DNA of 64,000 nt, taken from Prevotella sp. (GTDB lineage Bacteria > Bacteroidota > Bacteroidia > Bacteroidales > Bacteroidaceae). The notes beneath the pieces were generated by a model. That model was not told the origin of the DNA. It ran no database searches and was given only the letters and a program-made list of their open reading frames with translations. This document shows, in pieces, positions 17,959-27,456 of the stretch. Location: positions 62,001-126,000 of the forward strand of contig JAFTGH010000011.1 of NCBI GenBank assembly GCA_017458005.1, written 5' to 3'. A program made the position numbers and the translations under genes. Numbering within the stretch: position 1 is the first letter of the stretch; each line of letters starts with the position of its first letter.

Positions 17959-18047
17959 GGATACTGACACGCGAGCTGTGAGAACTGTTGGTTTGATGAG
18001 CAACTTCCAATAGGGACATGGCTCGCTGTTGGTTATATGTTAGAATA

Positions 18048-18794
18048 ATGCTTATGAATAGAGGATTTATCTTGTTAGACTTCAATAATGTCTTTACAGG
18101 GGAACTTGCTTTACTCTCTAGTAATGACATTGAAGCAAAACTGATGGTACCAATACGGGAGATGCTTTCAGAACACACGGATATCAATCGGATCGAAATT
18201 CGTGTATATGGGGGATGGTACCAACAGGGAGCATTAACAGACAAAGCATCTGCAGCATTCACTCTACTTAGCGGCATTGATTGTACAGTACCATTGGAGA
18301 ATCATGGAAGATGGGTGAGGTGGAACATGGAGAACGTCATAAGCGCCTATGGTACAAGCCATTTTTGGAACAACACCTATAGACAAAAGAATGGACTTCC
18401 CAGAATTATCGTAAATACAGAAGCCCAAAGGGAAAGTTGTGGTGTTGACAAAATGCACTGTCCTGTTGAAATTGTTAAGAAAATATCGAAAGGATCCGAG
18501 AAAATATGCCATGTAGATGGATGTACTCTTAAGGCAGGAGATATTTTCCAGACATTCGGACAGAAAATGATAGACACGCTAATGGCATGTGACATTTTAA
18601 CTATTGCTGAGGAGTCAGAAACTGATGCCATAGCAGTGATGACAGATGATGTGGATTTGTTACCTGCATTGGTAGTGTCGTCAATGAAATACAATCGGGT
18701 TAGTTATTATATTGCAACACATAATAACCAACATGCAACACAGGATTTTCCATCGTTACTAAATCCATACAATATTAAAACTCTAATTCTATAA
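18048..18794 (+). CDS. NYN-domain (PIN-like) ribonuclease
   Basis: A 248-residue protein; ATG at 18048 or 18054 is preferred to 18018 because the first strand GFILLDFNNVF begins there. The NYN/PIN core is shown by LLDFNNV (first Asp), GQKMIDTLMACDIL (paired Asp) and AVMTDDVDLLPAL (acidic cluster), the usual metal site of this RNase fold. An insert at about 130-170 carries Cys and His (CGVDKMHC, then CHVDGC) and may bind zinc. The NACHT ATPase gene follows 4 bp later, which suggests the nuclease is its effector. NYN RNases cut structured or tRNA-like RNA in other systems; the target here is unknown. Confidence 0.75.
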   Translation: MLMNRGFILLDFNNVFTGELALLSSNDIEAKLMVPIREMLSEHTDINRIEIRVYGGWYQQGALTDKASAAFTLLSGIDCTVPLENHGRWVRWNMENVISAYGTSHFWNNTYRQKNGLPRIIVNTEAQRESCGVDKMHCPVEIVKKISKGSEKICHVDGCTLKAGDIFQTFGQKMIDTLMACDILTIAEESETDAIAVMTDDVDLLPALVVSSMKYNRVSYYIATHNNQHATQDFPSLLNPYNIKTLIL

Positions 18795-18798
18795 GAAA

Positions 18799-21093
18799 AT
18801 GAAACAGATATTTGATAGTATAATACGTGACATATCGTCTTTTGTTGAATATGAGGTGGATGTGATACCTGACAAGAAGGGTCATATCGTTTTCGAAAAA
18901 GGTGGAACTCTTTATGAACTAGAGGTTCTGCCACAAGGAGATGATGGTAGCATCAAGGTGAAATATCTTGGAGAAGTGATGAGTTATAGGACTTTCCTTT
19001 CCAAGCATTTAGCACATCTAGATCAGTTGGCATCCAAAATTTTGCAAAAGAACAAAGACTTGGGTGAGCATTTTGTCGATGCAAAAGCAAATTTGATTGA
19101 AGCAGATGAGACTACATTAAACGGGTTGGGCTTGCAGCTAATCGAAAAGGAATGCCTTGAAGAGTCTTATATAGGCACAAAACTTAGTTTTGTAACGGCT
19201 GATGCAGGTCATGGAAAGTCAATGCTTCTACATCATTTTCAGACTCTGCAGGCTAGGAAATACCTGGAAGGCAAATCAAAGTTCCTTTTTTGGCATATAG
19301 ACCTGAACGGGCGTGACCTGGTTAGGTTGAATGAGGCTATTATGTTTGAACTTAACGAATTGCGCTTTGGGGGATTGTATTATTCTTCTATTCTCACATT
19401 GATACGTCATAAATTGATAGTATTAGGTATTGACGGTTTTGATGAATTGTTGGCAGAGATGGGGGGAGAAATGGCACTGAGTTCCATTACACATCTTTTG
19501 GAGCAGATGGAGGGGCGTGGAGTCATCGTTGCTGCATCTCGTAGGACTTTTTTCAACTCCCAGGATTATGCAAAGAGAGTCGGATTATTGAAAAGTCAGA
19601 CCTGTGAATTCAATGAATTAAGGATTTGTAATTGGGAAAAAGAACAATGTGTTCAGTATCTTGATACCTATGCATACGAAAAAGATGAATATGAAAAGCT
19701 ATTGGAGGTATTGAAAGATACTAAGCATCCTATTTTAGAGCGACCTTATCTTTTTACTAAGCTTGTCGGTATGTCATTTGATGCAGGGGAATCACCTGCA
19801 TCCTTTATTACAAGTGGAGACAGCAATCTTGATGGAATGGATGGCGTGATTGAGTCATTTGTGAAAAGGGAAGTGAAGAAGTGGCACAATTATGACAAAG
19901 AAACAGGAACTCCTTATCTTACACTTGAGCAACATATAGAGCTTCTATCAAACATCGCTTTGGAAATGTGGAATGACCAGCGTAATACGATGTCAATTGA
20001 AATGATACAGATTATTGTATCTATATTATTGGAGAAATGGAGCATAGAAGTAAGCAGGAAGCCCAAAATTACAGAAATGGTGAAAGCGCATGCACTTCTT
20101 GTGAACGTAGATGGAAAAAATAGTCTGAGAAAGTTTGACCATGATGAGTTCAGACATTACTTTCTTGCAAGAGCATTATGTGATTTGATGAAAAAGTGTA
20201 TTGAGGAGAAATCTTCGCAGAGCTTTAGAAATGTTTTTTCAAAGGCTCAAATGCCAGATGCTGTTGCATTGTTTGTAACATCCCACCTTAACGAAACGAA
20301 AAGACTTATTGCTGCAAAACTTATGCAGCAACTCGGTGCTGAAGAATGGAAAGCAACATATCTCCAGCAAAATATTGGTACTTTCTTACCATTCTTGTTG
20401 GATGGTATAAGACCACAGGAAACACTGGAAGTGGGGCCTAAATACGTTTTTTCAAGTATGGCCTTATCCGATAAGATAATTGTCAATATTATTTTTAATC
20501 AATGTAATTTTATAAATGTAACATTGTCAAATACAAGTATACGCAACTGTCGGTTTGTTAATTGCACTTTTACAAATCTTCGGATAATAGTAGATGGAAA
20601 TCATTTCGAAAATGTATTAATAGAAGAGAGTTGCTCGATAGATAAATTAACCCTAATTAGAGCAGAGGGTATGGATGAAGTAGAGTATGTTCCAGAATAT
20701 ATTTTAGCCATGCTTCGTTCCATAGGCATTAAAACCTGTGAAAAGGAAAAACAAAATGATGGGCTGTTACATGAAGAGGTCGCTAATCAGGAGTTCTATA
20801 AGAGTGTAAAAAGGTTGCTGAATAAGTTCAATCAATCTCCGTGTATATATGAGAAAAATATACAGGAGTCTCACAAATATGGCTTTAAGAATCCTGATAT
20901 GGTTCTGAATGACATCCTTCCTTTAATGGTAAAGCATCAGGTTATAGAATCCCGCGAAGGCCAAAGAGCAAAACAAGCAGGAACGGTTTGTTGGTATCTT
21001 AAAGCTCAGAGCGTAGATGAAATCTTTATGGGTGAAGTGCTGTCTCAATCTAGATATGCTGCATTTTGGCAGGAAGTGCGTCATCATCAGTAA
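18799..21093 (+). CDS. NACHT-type STAND NTPase with C-terminal pentapeptide-like repeats
   Basis: A 764-residue protein. Residues 1-100 form a unique domain. Walker A is TADAGHGKS at 133-141 and Walker B LIVLGIDGFDEL at 206-217, the extended acidic form typical of NACHT, followed by VIVAASRRTFF. The motif FDHDEFRHYFLARAL (about 451-465) is the FxHxxFxxYFxA block that closes many bacterial NACHT modules. Residues about 555-610 show a pentapeptide-like pattern (NCRFVNCTF), then a helical tail. Bacterial NACHT proteins sense phage and trigger an effector; none is fused here, and the NYN nuclease 4 bp upstream is the natural candidate. Confidence 0.8.
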   Translation: MKQIFDSIIRDISSFVEYEVDVIPDKKGHIVFEKGGTLYELEVLPQGDDGSIKVKYLGEVMSYRTFLSKHLAHLDQLASKILQKNKDLGEHFVDAKANLIEADETTLNGLGLQLIEKECLEESYIGTKLSFVTADAGHGKSMLLHHFQTLQARKYLEGKSKFLFWHIDLNGRDLVRLNEAIMFELNELRFGGLYYSSILTLIRHKLIVLGIDGFDELLAEMGGEMALSSITHLLEQMEGRGVIVAASRRTFFNSQDYAKRVGLLKSQTCEFNELRICNWEKEQCVQYLDTYAYEKDEYEKLLEVLKDTKHPILERPYLFTKLVGMSFDAGESPASFITSGDSNLDGMDGVIESFVKREVKKWHNYDKETGTPYLTLEQHIELLSNIALEMWNDQRNTMSIEMIQIIVSILLEKWSIEVSRKPKITEMVKAHALLVNVDGKNSLRKFDHDEFRHYFLARALCDLMKKCIEEKSSQSFRNVFSKAQMPDAVALFVTSHLNETKRLIAAKLMQQLGAEEWKATYLQQNIGTFLPFLLDGIRPQETLEVGPKYVFSSMALSDKIIVNIIFNQCNFINVTLSNTSIRNCRFVNCTFTNLRIIVDGNHFENVLIEESCSIDKLTLIRAEGMDEVEYVPEYILAMLRSIGIKTCEKEKQNDGLLHEEVANQEFYKSVKRLLNKFNQSPCIYEKNIQESHKYGFKNPDMVLNDILPLMVKHQVIESREGQRAKQAGTVCWYLKAQSVDEIFMGEVLSQSRYAAFWQEVRHHQ

Positions 21094-21167
21094 ACTCAAG
21101 TGGGAAATTCAGATATTGGAACACTCTGATAGTGGCATGGCCACTGTCAGTTTTAATACATGGTACA

Positions 21168-21710
21168 ATGGCAAAGACTAAAGAGGAATTGAGAGAGGTG
21201 CGTAAGCAGTGGTTCCATGATATGGAGCAGAAACTGCAGGAAATGCATACCAAGGAGGATGATAGCCTTTTCTACTATCATTCCTCCGAGGATAGGATTG
21301 TGCTGTCGCATGATATGTTCTGGACGATGACTCAGCTTCAGTTCTTCAAGAGTAAGATGCGAAAGGAGAAGTTCTTCTTGCTGCTTCGACAGTATGAAGA
21401 GGAAATGCTTGATGCCTTCCTTCAGGATGATGATTACTTCTCGGATCTGCTGCATTATTGCAATATCATGTACGAAATGCTACCCACCATACTGGGCGCA
21501 TCGCATTTGAGATCAGAGAAGGATGCAAGGATGCTGGCAGCTATTGCTATGGTGGCTGCTGGATATGCTGGTGACATGCCCGAAGAGTTGTGTAATGAGT
21601 TGCTTGACAGTTTGGACTTCGAGTATAATAAGGTGAGAAGTCGCAAGATAGAGGAAATGATGCCACTGCTGATGAAAATGGTGGAGAGTGAGATGAAGGG
21701 GATGAGATAA
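21168..21710 (+). CDS. Unknown acidic helical protein ahead of a Septu-like pair
   Basis: A 180-residue protein. The ATG at 21168 (MAKTKEEL) is chosen over an ORF start inside the NACHT gene because the upstream residues do not look like protein. It is rich in Glu, Asp, Met and Leu and predicted all-helical, with no signal peptide, membrane segment or catalytic motif. It is 74 bp after the NACHT gene and 20 bp before the ATPase, so it may belong to either module. No family is recognised. Confidence 0.65.
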   Translation: MAKTKEELREVRKQWFHDMEQKLQEMHTKEDDSLFYYHSSEDRIVLSHDMFWTMTQLQFFKSKMRKEKFFLLLRQYEEEMLDAFLQDDDYFSDLLHYCNIMYEMLPTILGASHLRSEKDARMLAAIAMVAAGYAGDMPEELCNELLDSLDFEYNKVRSRKIEEMMPLLMKMVESEMKGMR

Positions 21711-21730
21711 CTATATGTGCTAAACATCAA

Positions 21731-23770
21731 ATGAAGATAATAGGGATACATATTTACGATGGTGATGGTCATCGTGCCAAAAGTCCTACAGAGGTGCTAA
21801 AGGGCTTAAAAGCAGGGTGGTTCCCATTTGGTGACTACCCAGAACCTCAGCATGTAGACGGTCGATGGACTATTGGTAGGGAATTCTACCAGAACACAAT
21901 GTATAACTTGTTTGAGGATACACCTAAAGTTTATATTACTGGCATCGTAGGTAAAAATGGTAGCGGTAAATCCACCCTGATTGATTACTTGCTGATGATT
22001 ATCAACAATTCTGCATATTATATGCTCGATGATCAATATGCTAGTGATGAACAAAAACCACAATATGCCTATGGTGTGTATGCGAAACTGTATGTTGAAA
22101 CAAATGGAGTAATAAGAAGAATAAAGTGCATGAATCAAGATGTGTTTTATTCTGATGGACAACGTGAACAATATTTACCAAAGCTCGACTATCTTGACAA
22201 AAAATTAGTCATGTCGGACTTGTTCTTCGCTGTACTATGTAATTTCGGAGCATATAGTCTGAATTCAAGAGACTATTTAGCTAAAAGCAAACTACACGAT
22301 TTTGTAAGTAAGGTTAATGGAGGATGGTTGGATGGCATTTTTGCTTTGGATCAGAATTACATTTTCCCAGTCATTGTCACTCCACAAAGGCACGGAGGTA
22401 ACTTCGACGTGAACCTGATAAAGGAAGAATCCATGGAAAAACTGATAGCCCTGATGCTTTACTCACAGTTTCGTGGCTATTCGTTTATGCCGGGTTACAC
22501 ACCATCAAGAATCACGTATCAATATGATGAGAGTCTTGGCTCTTCCTTAACTGATAAGTTGCTTTTAGCAGCAAAAGGAAAAGAAGTTGATTATGTGCAA
22601 CTTTGCGAGGTGAAATCAGCCATCATTTCTGGCTGGGCCAGATATTTGCAATGTGAACAGCTATATCTGCAGGATAGATTAGATAAAAACGAGGAGAAAC
22701 CGCATGAGGTATTTATGATGCTGCTGGAGTATTGCGCCTGCCAAACAGTTCATCTATGCATCTACTATGATCGATTCAGACAAGTTTTTGATATTATAGA
22801 CTATCTGAAGACGGCTATGAGGAACAAGGAGAATGTTAGTGCGGACAATATCTCTCATGTGGATGATAACATATTGTATCAGGCTATTGAGTATGACGGC
22901 TCAAACATGACATATGGTATAAGAAAATGTATTCTTACAATAAGAGAAACTTTACAAAGAGGACTTACCCACAATCCTTTTCTGAAGAAGAAAGGACGTT
23001 TGCAAGTGGCAAAGCTGGTTATGCCTGAGGATTCTGGATTAGAAAATGTATTGTCTTTACTGCCACCTCCACTATTTAAATTGGATGTGTTATTGAAAAA
23101 AGACAATTCGATACCAGACATAGAGAGATTTTCTATTGAGAACAAGGATGCTGAGGAAATATTTATATCGAAACTAAGCAGTGGAGAAAAACAATGGCTA
23201 TACAGCTTGTCGACCACTCTGTTTCACATTAAATATGTGGAGGATACATTAGCCAGACCCAAAGGTTTGCGCTATAGCCATATACTGCTAGTGTTCGATG
23301 AAGCTGAGCTATATTATCATCCAGATTATCAAAGGAACTTTGTGTTTAACTTACTAAAGTATTTGTCATGGTTGAACTTGGTAGTTATAGAGTCTATTGA
23401 AATTGTTATAGCCACTCATTCACCCTTTATCCTCTCAGACATGATGAAAGAGAATATTTTGTTTATGAGAGATGGCACGGACTATAGGAGAACCATGACT
23501 AATAAGGAGGCTGAAGAGTTTCAAAACTTTAATACCTTTGGTGCCAATTACTATGATCTGCTCAGAAATGGATTCTTCTTAGGTAATAATGCAATCGGGA
23601 AGTTTGCTACACAGGTGATTAACAATATCTCGGCAGAGATAGAACAGGGACTTATCAGTGACAGTCTTGACGTACGGATAGAGAAGATCGCAGACCCGCT
23701 GATAAAAGGCTATCTGATGTATGCATTAGATGAGAAAAAGAAACAACTGAATGTTCAAAATCAGCTATAA
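21731..23770 (+). CDS. Septu PtuA-like ATPase (OLD/SMC-type)
   Basis: A 679-residue ABC-type ATPase: Walker A GKNGSGKST at 74-82, signature LSSGEKQW at 482-489, Walker B LLVFDEAE at 519-526 and the switch histidine in ATHSPF (H563). The middle is a long helical insert. The HNH nuclease gene overlaps its end by 20 bp, giving the ATPase/HNH arrangement of Septu (PtuA/PtuB) and of retron-associated PtuAB. No reverse transcriptase is nearby, so this is not a retron. In Septu the ATPase controls the nuclease and responds to nucleotide changes during infection. The N-terminal 50 residues before the P-loop are unusual. Confidence 0.75.
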   Translation: MKIIGIHIYDGDGHRAKSPTEVLKGLKAGWFPFGDYPEPQHVDGRWTIGREFYQNTMYNLFEDTPKVYITGIVGKNGSGKSTLIDYLLMIINNSAYYMLDDQYASDEQKPQYAYGVYAKLYVETNGVIRRIKCMNQDVFYSDGQREQYLPKLDYLDKKLVMSDLFFAVLCNFGAYSLNSRDYLAKSKLHDFVSKVNGGWLDGIFALDQNYIFPVIVTPQRHGGNFDVNLIKEESMEKLIALMLYSQFRGYSFMPGYTPSRITYQYDESLGSSLTDKLLLAAKGKEVDYVQLCEVKSAIISGWARYLQCEQLYLQDRLDKNEEKPHEVFMMLLEYCACQTVHLCIYYDRFRQVFDIIDYLKTAMRNKENVSADNISHVDDNILYQAIEYDGSNMTYGIRKCILTIRETLQRGLTHNPFLKKKGRLQVAKLVMPEDSGLENVLSLLPPPLFKLDVLLKKDNSIPDIERFSIENKDAEEIFISKLSSGEKQWLYSLSTTLFHIKYVEDTLARPKGLRYSHILLVFDEAELYYHPDYQRNFVFNLLKYLSWLNLVVIESIEIVIATHSPFILSDMMKENILFMRDGTDYRRTMTNKEAEEFQNFNTFGANYYDLLRNGFFLGNNAIGKFATQVINNISAEIEQGLISDSLDVRIEKIADPLIKGYLMYALDEKKKQLNVQNQL

Positions 23771-24833
23771 TCATGTGCTGGCATGGCAGTATGCCAATGA
23801 CATGGTCGATAAAGTGGATGCAGAGATTGCCAAGGTTCTTCAACCAGGGTTTAGTAAGGCTGTAACCCTAGGGAGGTCTCCCAACACATTCCAAGTGAAT
23901 GTAATGGTAAATCCTCGTGGGTATACACACTGGTTTCTAAACGAATTCCGTAAGCATAAGGACTTGAGGCTATTGCTAAGCGGGAGTACTGATTATCTGC
24001 GGTCAGTTTGTGACATGGTGAGGATGGATTCACCAGAGAACTTCATAAAACTGACAAAGAGAAAATATGATCGATGTTATGCTGGACAGAGTACGATAGA
24101 TGATTTTCATACTATTATGACGCATGTCTTCGTAGAGTGCGGTTATGAGATTAAGGGATTTGTAGATCAAGAATCAATCATTAATGGCATTGGACTGAAG
24201 GTGTGCCCTTATTGTGGGCAGACCTACATTGGAACTGTGAAATATCAGCGAGGATCAGGAAAACTGCATTTGGCCAAGGCCCAGATAGATCACTTCTTAC
24301 CAAAAGGGAAATATCCGTTCCTTGCATTGAGTTATGCAAATTTTATTCCCTCATGTCCATCATGTAACCTGTCGCATAAGCATATAGAGGATGTGATGGA
24401 TGACCAGGGCAGGATGAAAATAATGTCGCCATACGATTTTGACGCTACGAAGTTTATGTTTGAGTTCGGGTTGAAGAATGGCGGTTATATGAATGATGAC
24501 AATATTGAGGTGAAAACCATTTTCGACGAAAGCACGATTCAAAACAGACTGCTGAAAGAAGGCTATAAGTCGATAATGGGTATCGATAAACTCTATGAAT
24601 ATCATAACGACGTTGTGATGGATATATTGATTAAGAAGGCTATAGGGCTAACCTCGCAACAACTCTATTATAATAAAGGGGTTGGCATTGATGATGCATT
24701 TCTTAAAAGATACATCACAGCTATTTATGGCTATGAGCCAGATCCTGGTCAGGACAAGAAACGTGTAATGTCGAAGTTCATAAGAGACATTGTAAAACAA
24801 GTTGATGAGATGGTTAAGAAAGCCAATGGATAA
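23751..24833 (+). CDS. Septu PtuB-like HNH endonuclease
   Basis: A 360-residue protein. The HNH core has zinc-type Cys pairs CPYC at 152-155 and CPSC at 202-205, the catalytic block QIDHFLPKGKYPFLAL from 178 (D180, H181) and N206 right after the second Cys pair. This CPYC...DHFLPK...CxxCN pattern is that of PtuB. Residues 1-150 and the C-terminal third are helical and may contact the ATPase. It overlaps the ATPase by 20 bp and the next membrane protein by 8 bp. It likely cuts DNA when the ATPase is triggered. Confidence 0.8.
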   Translation: MFKISYNHVLAWQYANDMVDKVDAEIAKVLQPGFSKAVTLGRSPNTFQVNVMVNPRGYTHWFLNEFRKHKDLRLLLSGSTDYLRSVCDMVRMDSPENFIKLTKRKYDRCYAGQSTIDDFHTIMTHVFVECGYEIKGFVDQESIINGIGLKVCPYCGQTYIGTVKYQRGSGKLHLAKAQIDHFLPKGKYPFLALSYANFIPSCPSCNLSHKHIEDVMDDQGRMKIMSPYDFDATKFMFEFGLKNGGYMNDDNIEVKTIFDESTIQNRLLKEGYKSIMGIDKLYEYHNDVVMDILIKKAIGLTSQQLYYNKGVGIDDAFLKRYITAIYGYEPDPGQDKKRVMSKFIRDIVKQVDEMVKKANG

Positions 24834-26109
24834 AATCTTTTTTGACTATAAGGAGGCTCCATATTTTCGTTCAAAGTGGATGCTGTACGTACTCATACTG
24901 ATGGGGACTATTGCCCTCATTGCTGAGTTGGTATGGAATGTTACTGCATACAGCCTAGCCGTAACTGTTCCTTTGCTCTTGTTATATCTATATTTAGCAG
25001 TCAGGCATAAGGAAAAGAAAGACAGAGCAACGGAAAAGAAAATAGTTGGGAAGAAACTACAAGAAATCATCGAAAAGCTATGCAAAGACAAACATGTAAA
25101 AGAGACCTGGAGCGAATATTACATCATAGTACCTAAACAACAATATCTTCCAATTAAACGCTTTTTACTTGTCGGATTGTCAGATGGTAAAGTCTGCAAG
25201 TTTAAGGTCTCGCATACAAGTGACGACAGATTCGCAATTGATATAAATCCTGATTATGTGGAGAACGACATAAAGATGGCACCGCTTATCAAGAAGAAGA
25301 AAGGAAAAGACCCAAAGGTGAGAGCAGAGAGAATAGTTTCTTACATTGCGGCAATTATCCTCATTATAGGTTTCACAATAATAGGTCTGACAATATGGCT
25401 CGGAAGCAGTAGGGACTGGATGCAAACTGCGGCATATATCCTTATAGGTGATTTTTTCTTGGCATTAATAGTTGTAACTTGTCTAAGCAGGTTTGAAAAA
25501 AGTAATAGGCTGATAGGCTTCATATATAAAACTGCTTTCTGGAATCTACAGATATTACGGATAATAATCATGCTATTGTTCCCTTCAATGCTACTCATAA
25601 TGGGGTTGATGGTTGTTGTCCTATTTCCGTTTGCGATAATTATGATGGTTCTAAAGAGTCTGGCTACTATGGTAGCTATCAGTTCTCAAACGATTCTTTT
25701 TGTTTCGCTTACCCTTGGAGCCATAATTTCCGGACATTATTCAGGTCCGCTGTTTGGCTGGTTGTCACGAGCACTTACTGCCAATGGTCACAGATACGAA
25801 AAGTATTTTCAAGAATTAGTTGAGTACGTATATAAACCGTCGAACATACAATTTGTAGTGTATCTCCTATACGTGGTTTATTTGGCAGTCTCAACAATTT
25901 GTAAATTTGAGACAAACGGAACGGCCTTGATAGGGAACGACAAAGATTTGGCGGTCTTAGAATCTTTTCTCGTTTTTATCGCTTTTTCAAACATGAAGAG
26001 TAAAAGAACTTCTGCAGATTTCCGACTGGCAGAGATATTCAGAATAATGTTTGGCATGTGGACAACGCATGACAACATTGAGGAGGACTTAAAGAATGAA
26101 GGAGAATAA
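24826..26109 (+). CDS. Polytopic membrane protein of unknown function (A)
   Basis: A 427-residue protein with an estimated eight hydrophobic segments: two near the N-terminus (about 17-55), then a basic/charged soluble stretch (about 60-155), then further helices from about 163 to 300, and one or two near 350-400. The ATG at 24826 overlaps the HNH gene by 8 bp, while a start at 24802 would add eight non-conserved-looking residues. No transporter, protease or pore motif is recognised. Overlap with genes on both sides says it is produced together with the Septu-like pair, an arrangement not known to me for Septu. Confidence 0.7.
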   Translation: MDKIFFDYKEAPYFRSKWMLYVLILMGTIALIAELVWNVTAYSLAVTVPLLLLYLYLAVRHKEKKDRATEKKIVGKKLQEIIEKLCKDKHVKETWSEYYIIVPKQQYLPIKRFLLVGLSDGKVCKFKVSHTSDDRFAIDINPDYVENDIKMAPLIKKKKGKDPKVRAERIVSYIAAIILIIGFTIIGLTIWLGSSRDWMQTAAYILIGDFFLALIVVTCLSRFEKSNRLIGFIYKTAFWNLQILRIIIMLLFPSMLLIMGLMVVVLFPFAIIMMVLKSLATMVAISSQTILFVSLTLGAIISGHYSGPLFGWLSRALTANGHRYEKYFQELVEYVYKPSNIQFVVYLLYVVYLAVSTICKFETNGTALIGNDKDLAVLESFLVFIAFSNMKSKRTSADFRLAEIFRIMFGMWTTHDNIEEDLKNEGE

Positions 26110-27433
26110 ATTGAACAGAATAACTGAGTTTGCAGACCCAGAGTTCCTTTCCTTCCTGTATGCAGAAAGGGAGAGGGAGAATAGTCTGAACAAATATCAG
26201 GGATGGAACATCTGGGCGCTTGTAGGTGCCTTGGTGACAGTTGTTTGTGCCAGCTATGGCATCCTAAAAGAAAACAGCTATCTGATTTGTAGTCGGCAAG
26301 TGGCTTATATGGTTAGCTGTATATTAGCCTTTGTCTTGCTTGTCTATCCGTACATTCAAATATCCACTTTCTTCTTACGACCTCGACCCGGTATCGATGA
26401 CAAGAAAATTAGAACGCTGAAGAATATAATACCATATTACTATATGGGGTTATCTACTGCTGTTGCAGGAAGTCTTTCCACAATCATACCATTGATGGAT
26501 TCGGAGAGTCCGTGGAATGTCGTTTCTTGCTCATGGGCAATCCTCCTTGCATCGTATCTCTTTGCCTGGGTATCTGCTTTTATTAATAAGGACAAGATAG
26601 TGAGCCCTCGCCTAAGCGACATGGCGTTTGTGGGTATCTGGATGCATTCAGCCATGATTGGCCTGTGGTGCGGTTTACTAAACGTTGTCGTGGTTTTCTC
26701 GTTCAAGCAAGTTGAGATGCCGATAATTGGGGATGCTAACTTTGAGATGGCCATTTGTGTTTTCTCATTAACACTATTGGCTTTTCTGTTGCTCTTTGTG
26801 TATATGAAGGAAAGAAAATCCAACAACATGGACATACTCATTGACGAATACTTATACAAAGATGCTACTAAAGAAGATATATTCAGGATCCTAAGAGTAA
26901 GGAGAATGGGACATACGGCTCTTGAAAGTTGTGGAAAGGAACTCATGGGGTTTCGGCGTTCCCTTGATGCGTACGAAAAGAATATGGCCGTCATGGAGGA
27001 CATAGACAAGGCAATCTCTAATAAGTCTCTTGACATAAGCAAAATGAATAAATATGTTGACGAAATTCAGGGTGTACTGTCGTATTTCAGCGGTTTTGAT
27101 AAACACTTCAGCAGGATGACAAAGAAGCTGGATCAAATTTGCAAACAAATTCCTGCGTTAAAACTAGATGACGAATATAGTAACTTGGTTGCCCTCGCAG
27201 GAATGATGGTGAAAAAAGAAAAGGAATTGTCAAACTATGCCAATGAGGTGTCTGATAAACTAAGAGGGTATGCAGACCCCTATCTCTGTCAGAAATATGG
27301 TGGTATATGCATGACAAAATGTGAACATCGGCACGACCATCCACCATTGTTGCTTAAACTTGCGCAGAAATATATGGTGCTCGTTCATAAGATAAGGGCA
27401 TTTTGCATGAAATATTGTTCAAAATGCGAGTGA
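26096..27433 (+). CDS. Polytopic membrane protein with coiled coil and Cys/His C-terminus (B)
   Basis: A 445-residue protein: about six hydrophobic helices between 27 and 235, a long charged helical part (about 240-400) likely to form a coiled coil, and a C-terminal Cys/His-rich tail with CQKYGGICMTKCEHRHDH and later CMKYCSKC, which could bind a metal. It overlaps membrane protein A by 14 bp. The pair may form one membrane complex. No family is recognised, and a link to the Septu-like nuclease is inferred from overlap only. Confidence 0.7.
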   Translation: MKENKLNRITEFADPEFLSFLYAERERENSLNKYQGWNIWALVGALVTVVCASYGILKENSYLICSRQVAYMVSCILAFVLLVYPYIQISTFFLRPRPGIDDKKIRTLKNIIPYYYMGLSTAVAGSLSTIIPLMDSESPWNVVSCSWAILLASYLFAWVSAFINKDKIVSPRLSDMAFVGIWMHSAMIGLWCGLLNVVVVFSFKQVEMPIIGDANFEMAICVFSLTLLAFLLLFVYMKERKSNNMDILIDEYLYKDATKEDIFRILRVRRMGHTALESCGKELMGFRRSLDAYEKNMAVMEDIDKAISNKSLDISKMNKYVDEIQGVLSYFSGFDKHFSRMTKKLDQICKQIPALKLDDEYSNLVALAGMMVKKEKELSNYANEVSDKLRGYADPYLCQKYGGICMTKCEHRHDHPPLLLKLAQKYMVLVHKIRAFCMKYCSKCE

Positions 27434-27456
27434 GCGAACTTGGTACAAACCTATAG

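Noticed and set aside
21731-24833. Retron with PtuAB effector
   Set aside because: No reverse transcriptase or structured msr/msd RNA was seen in the region.
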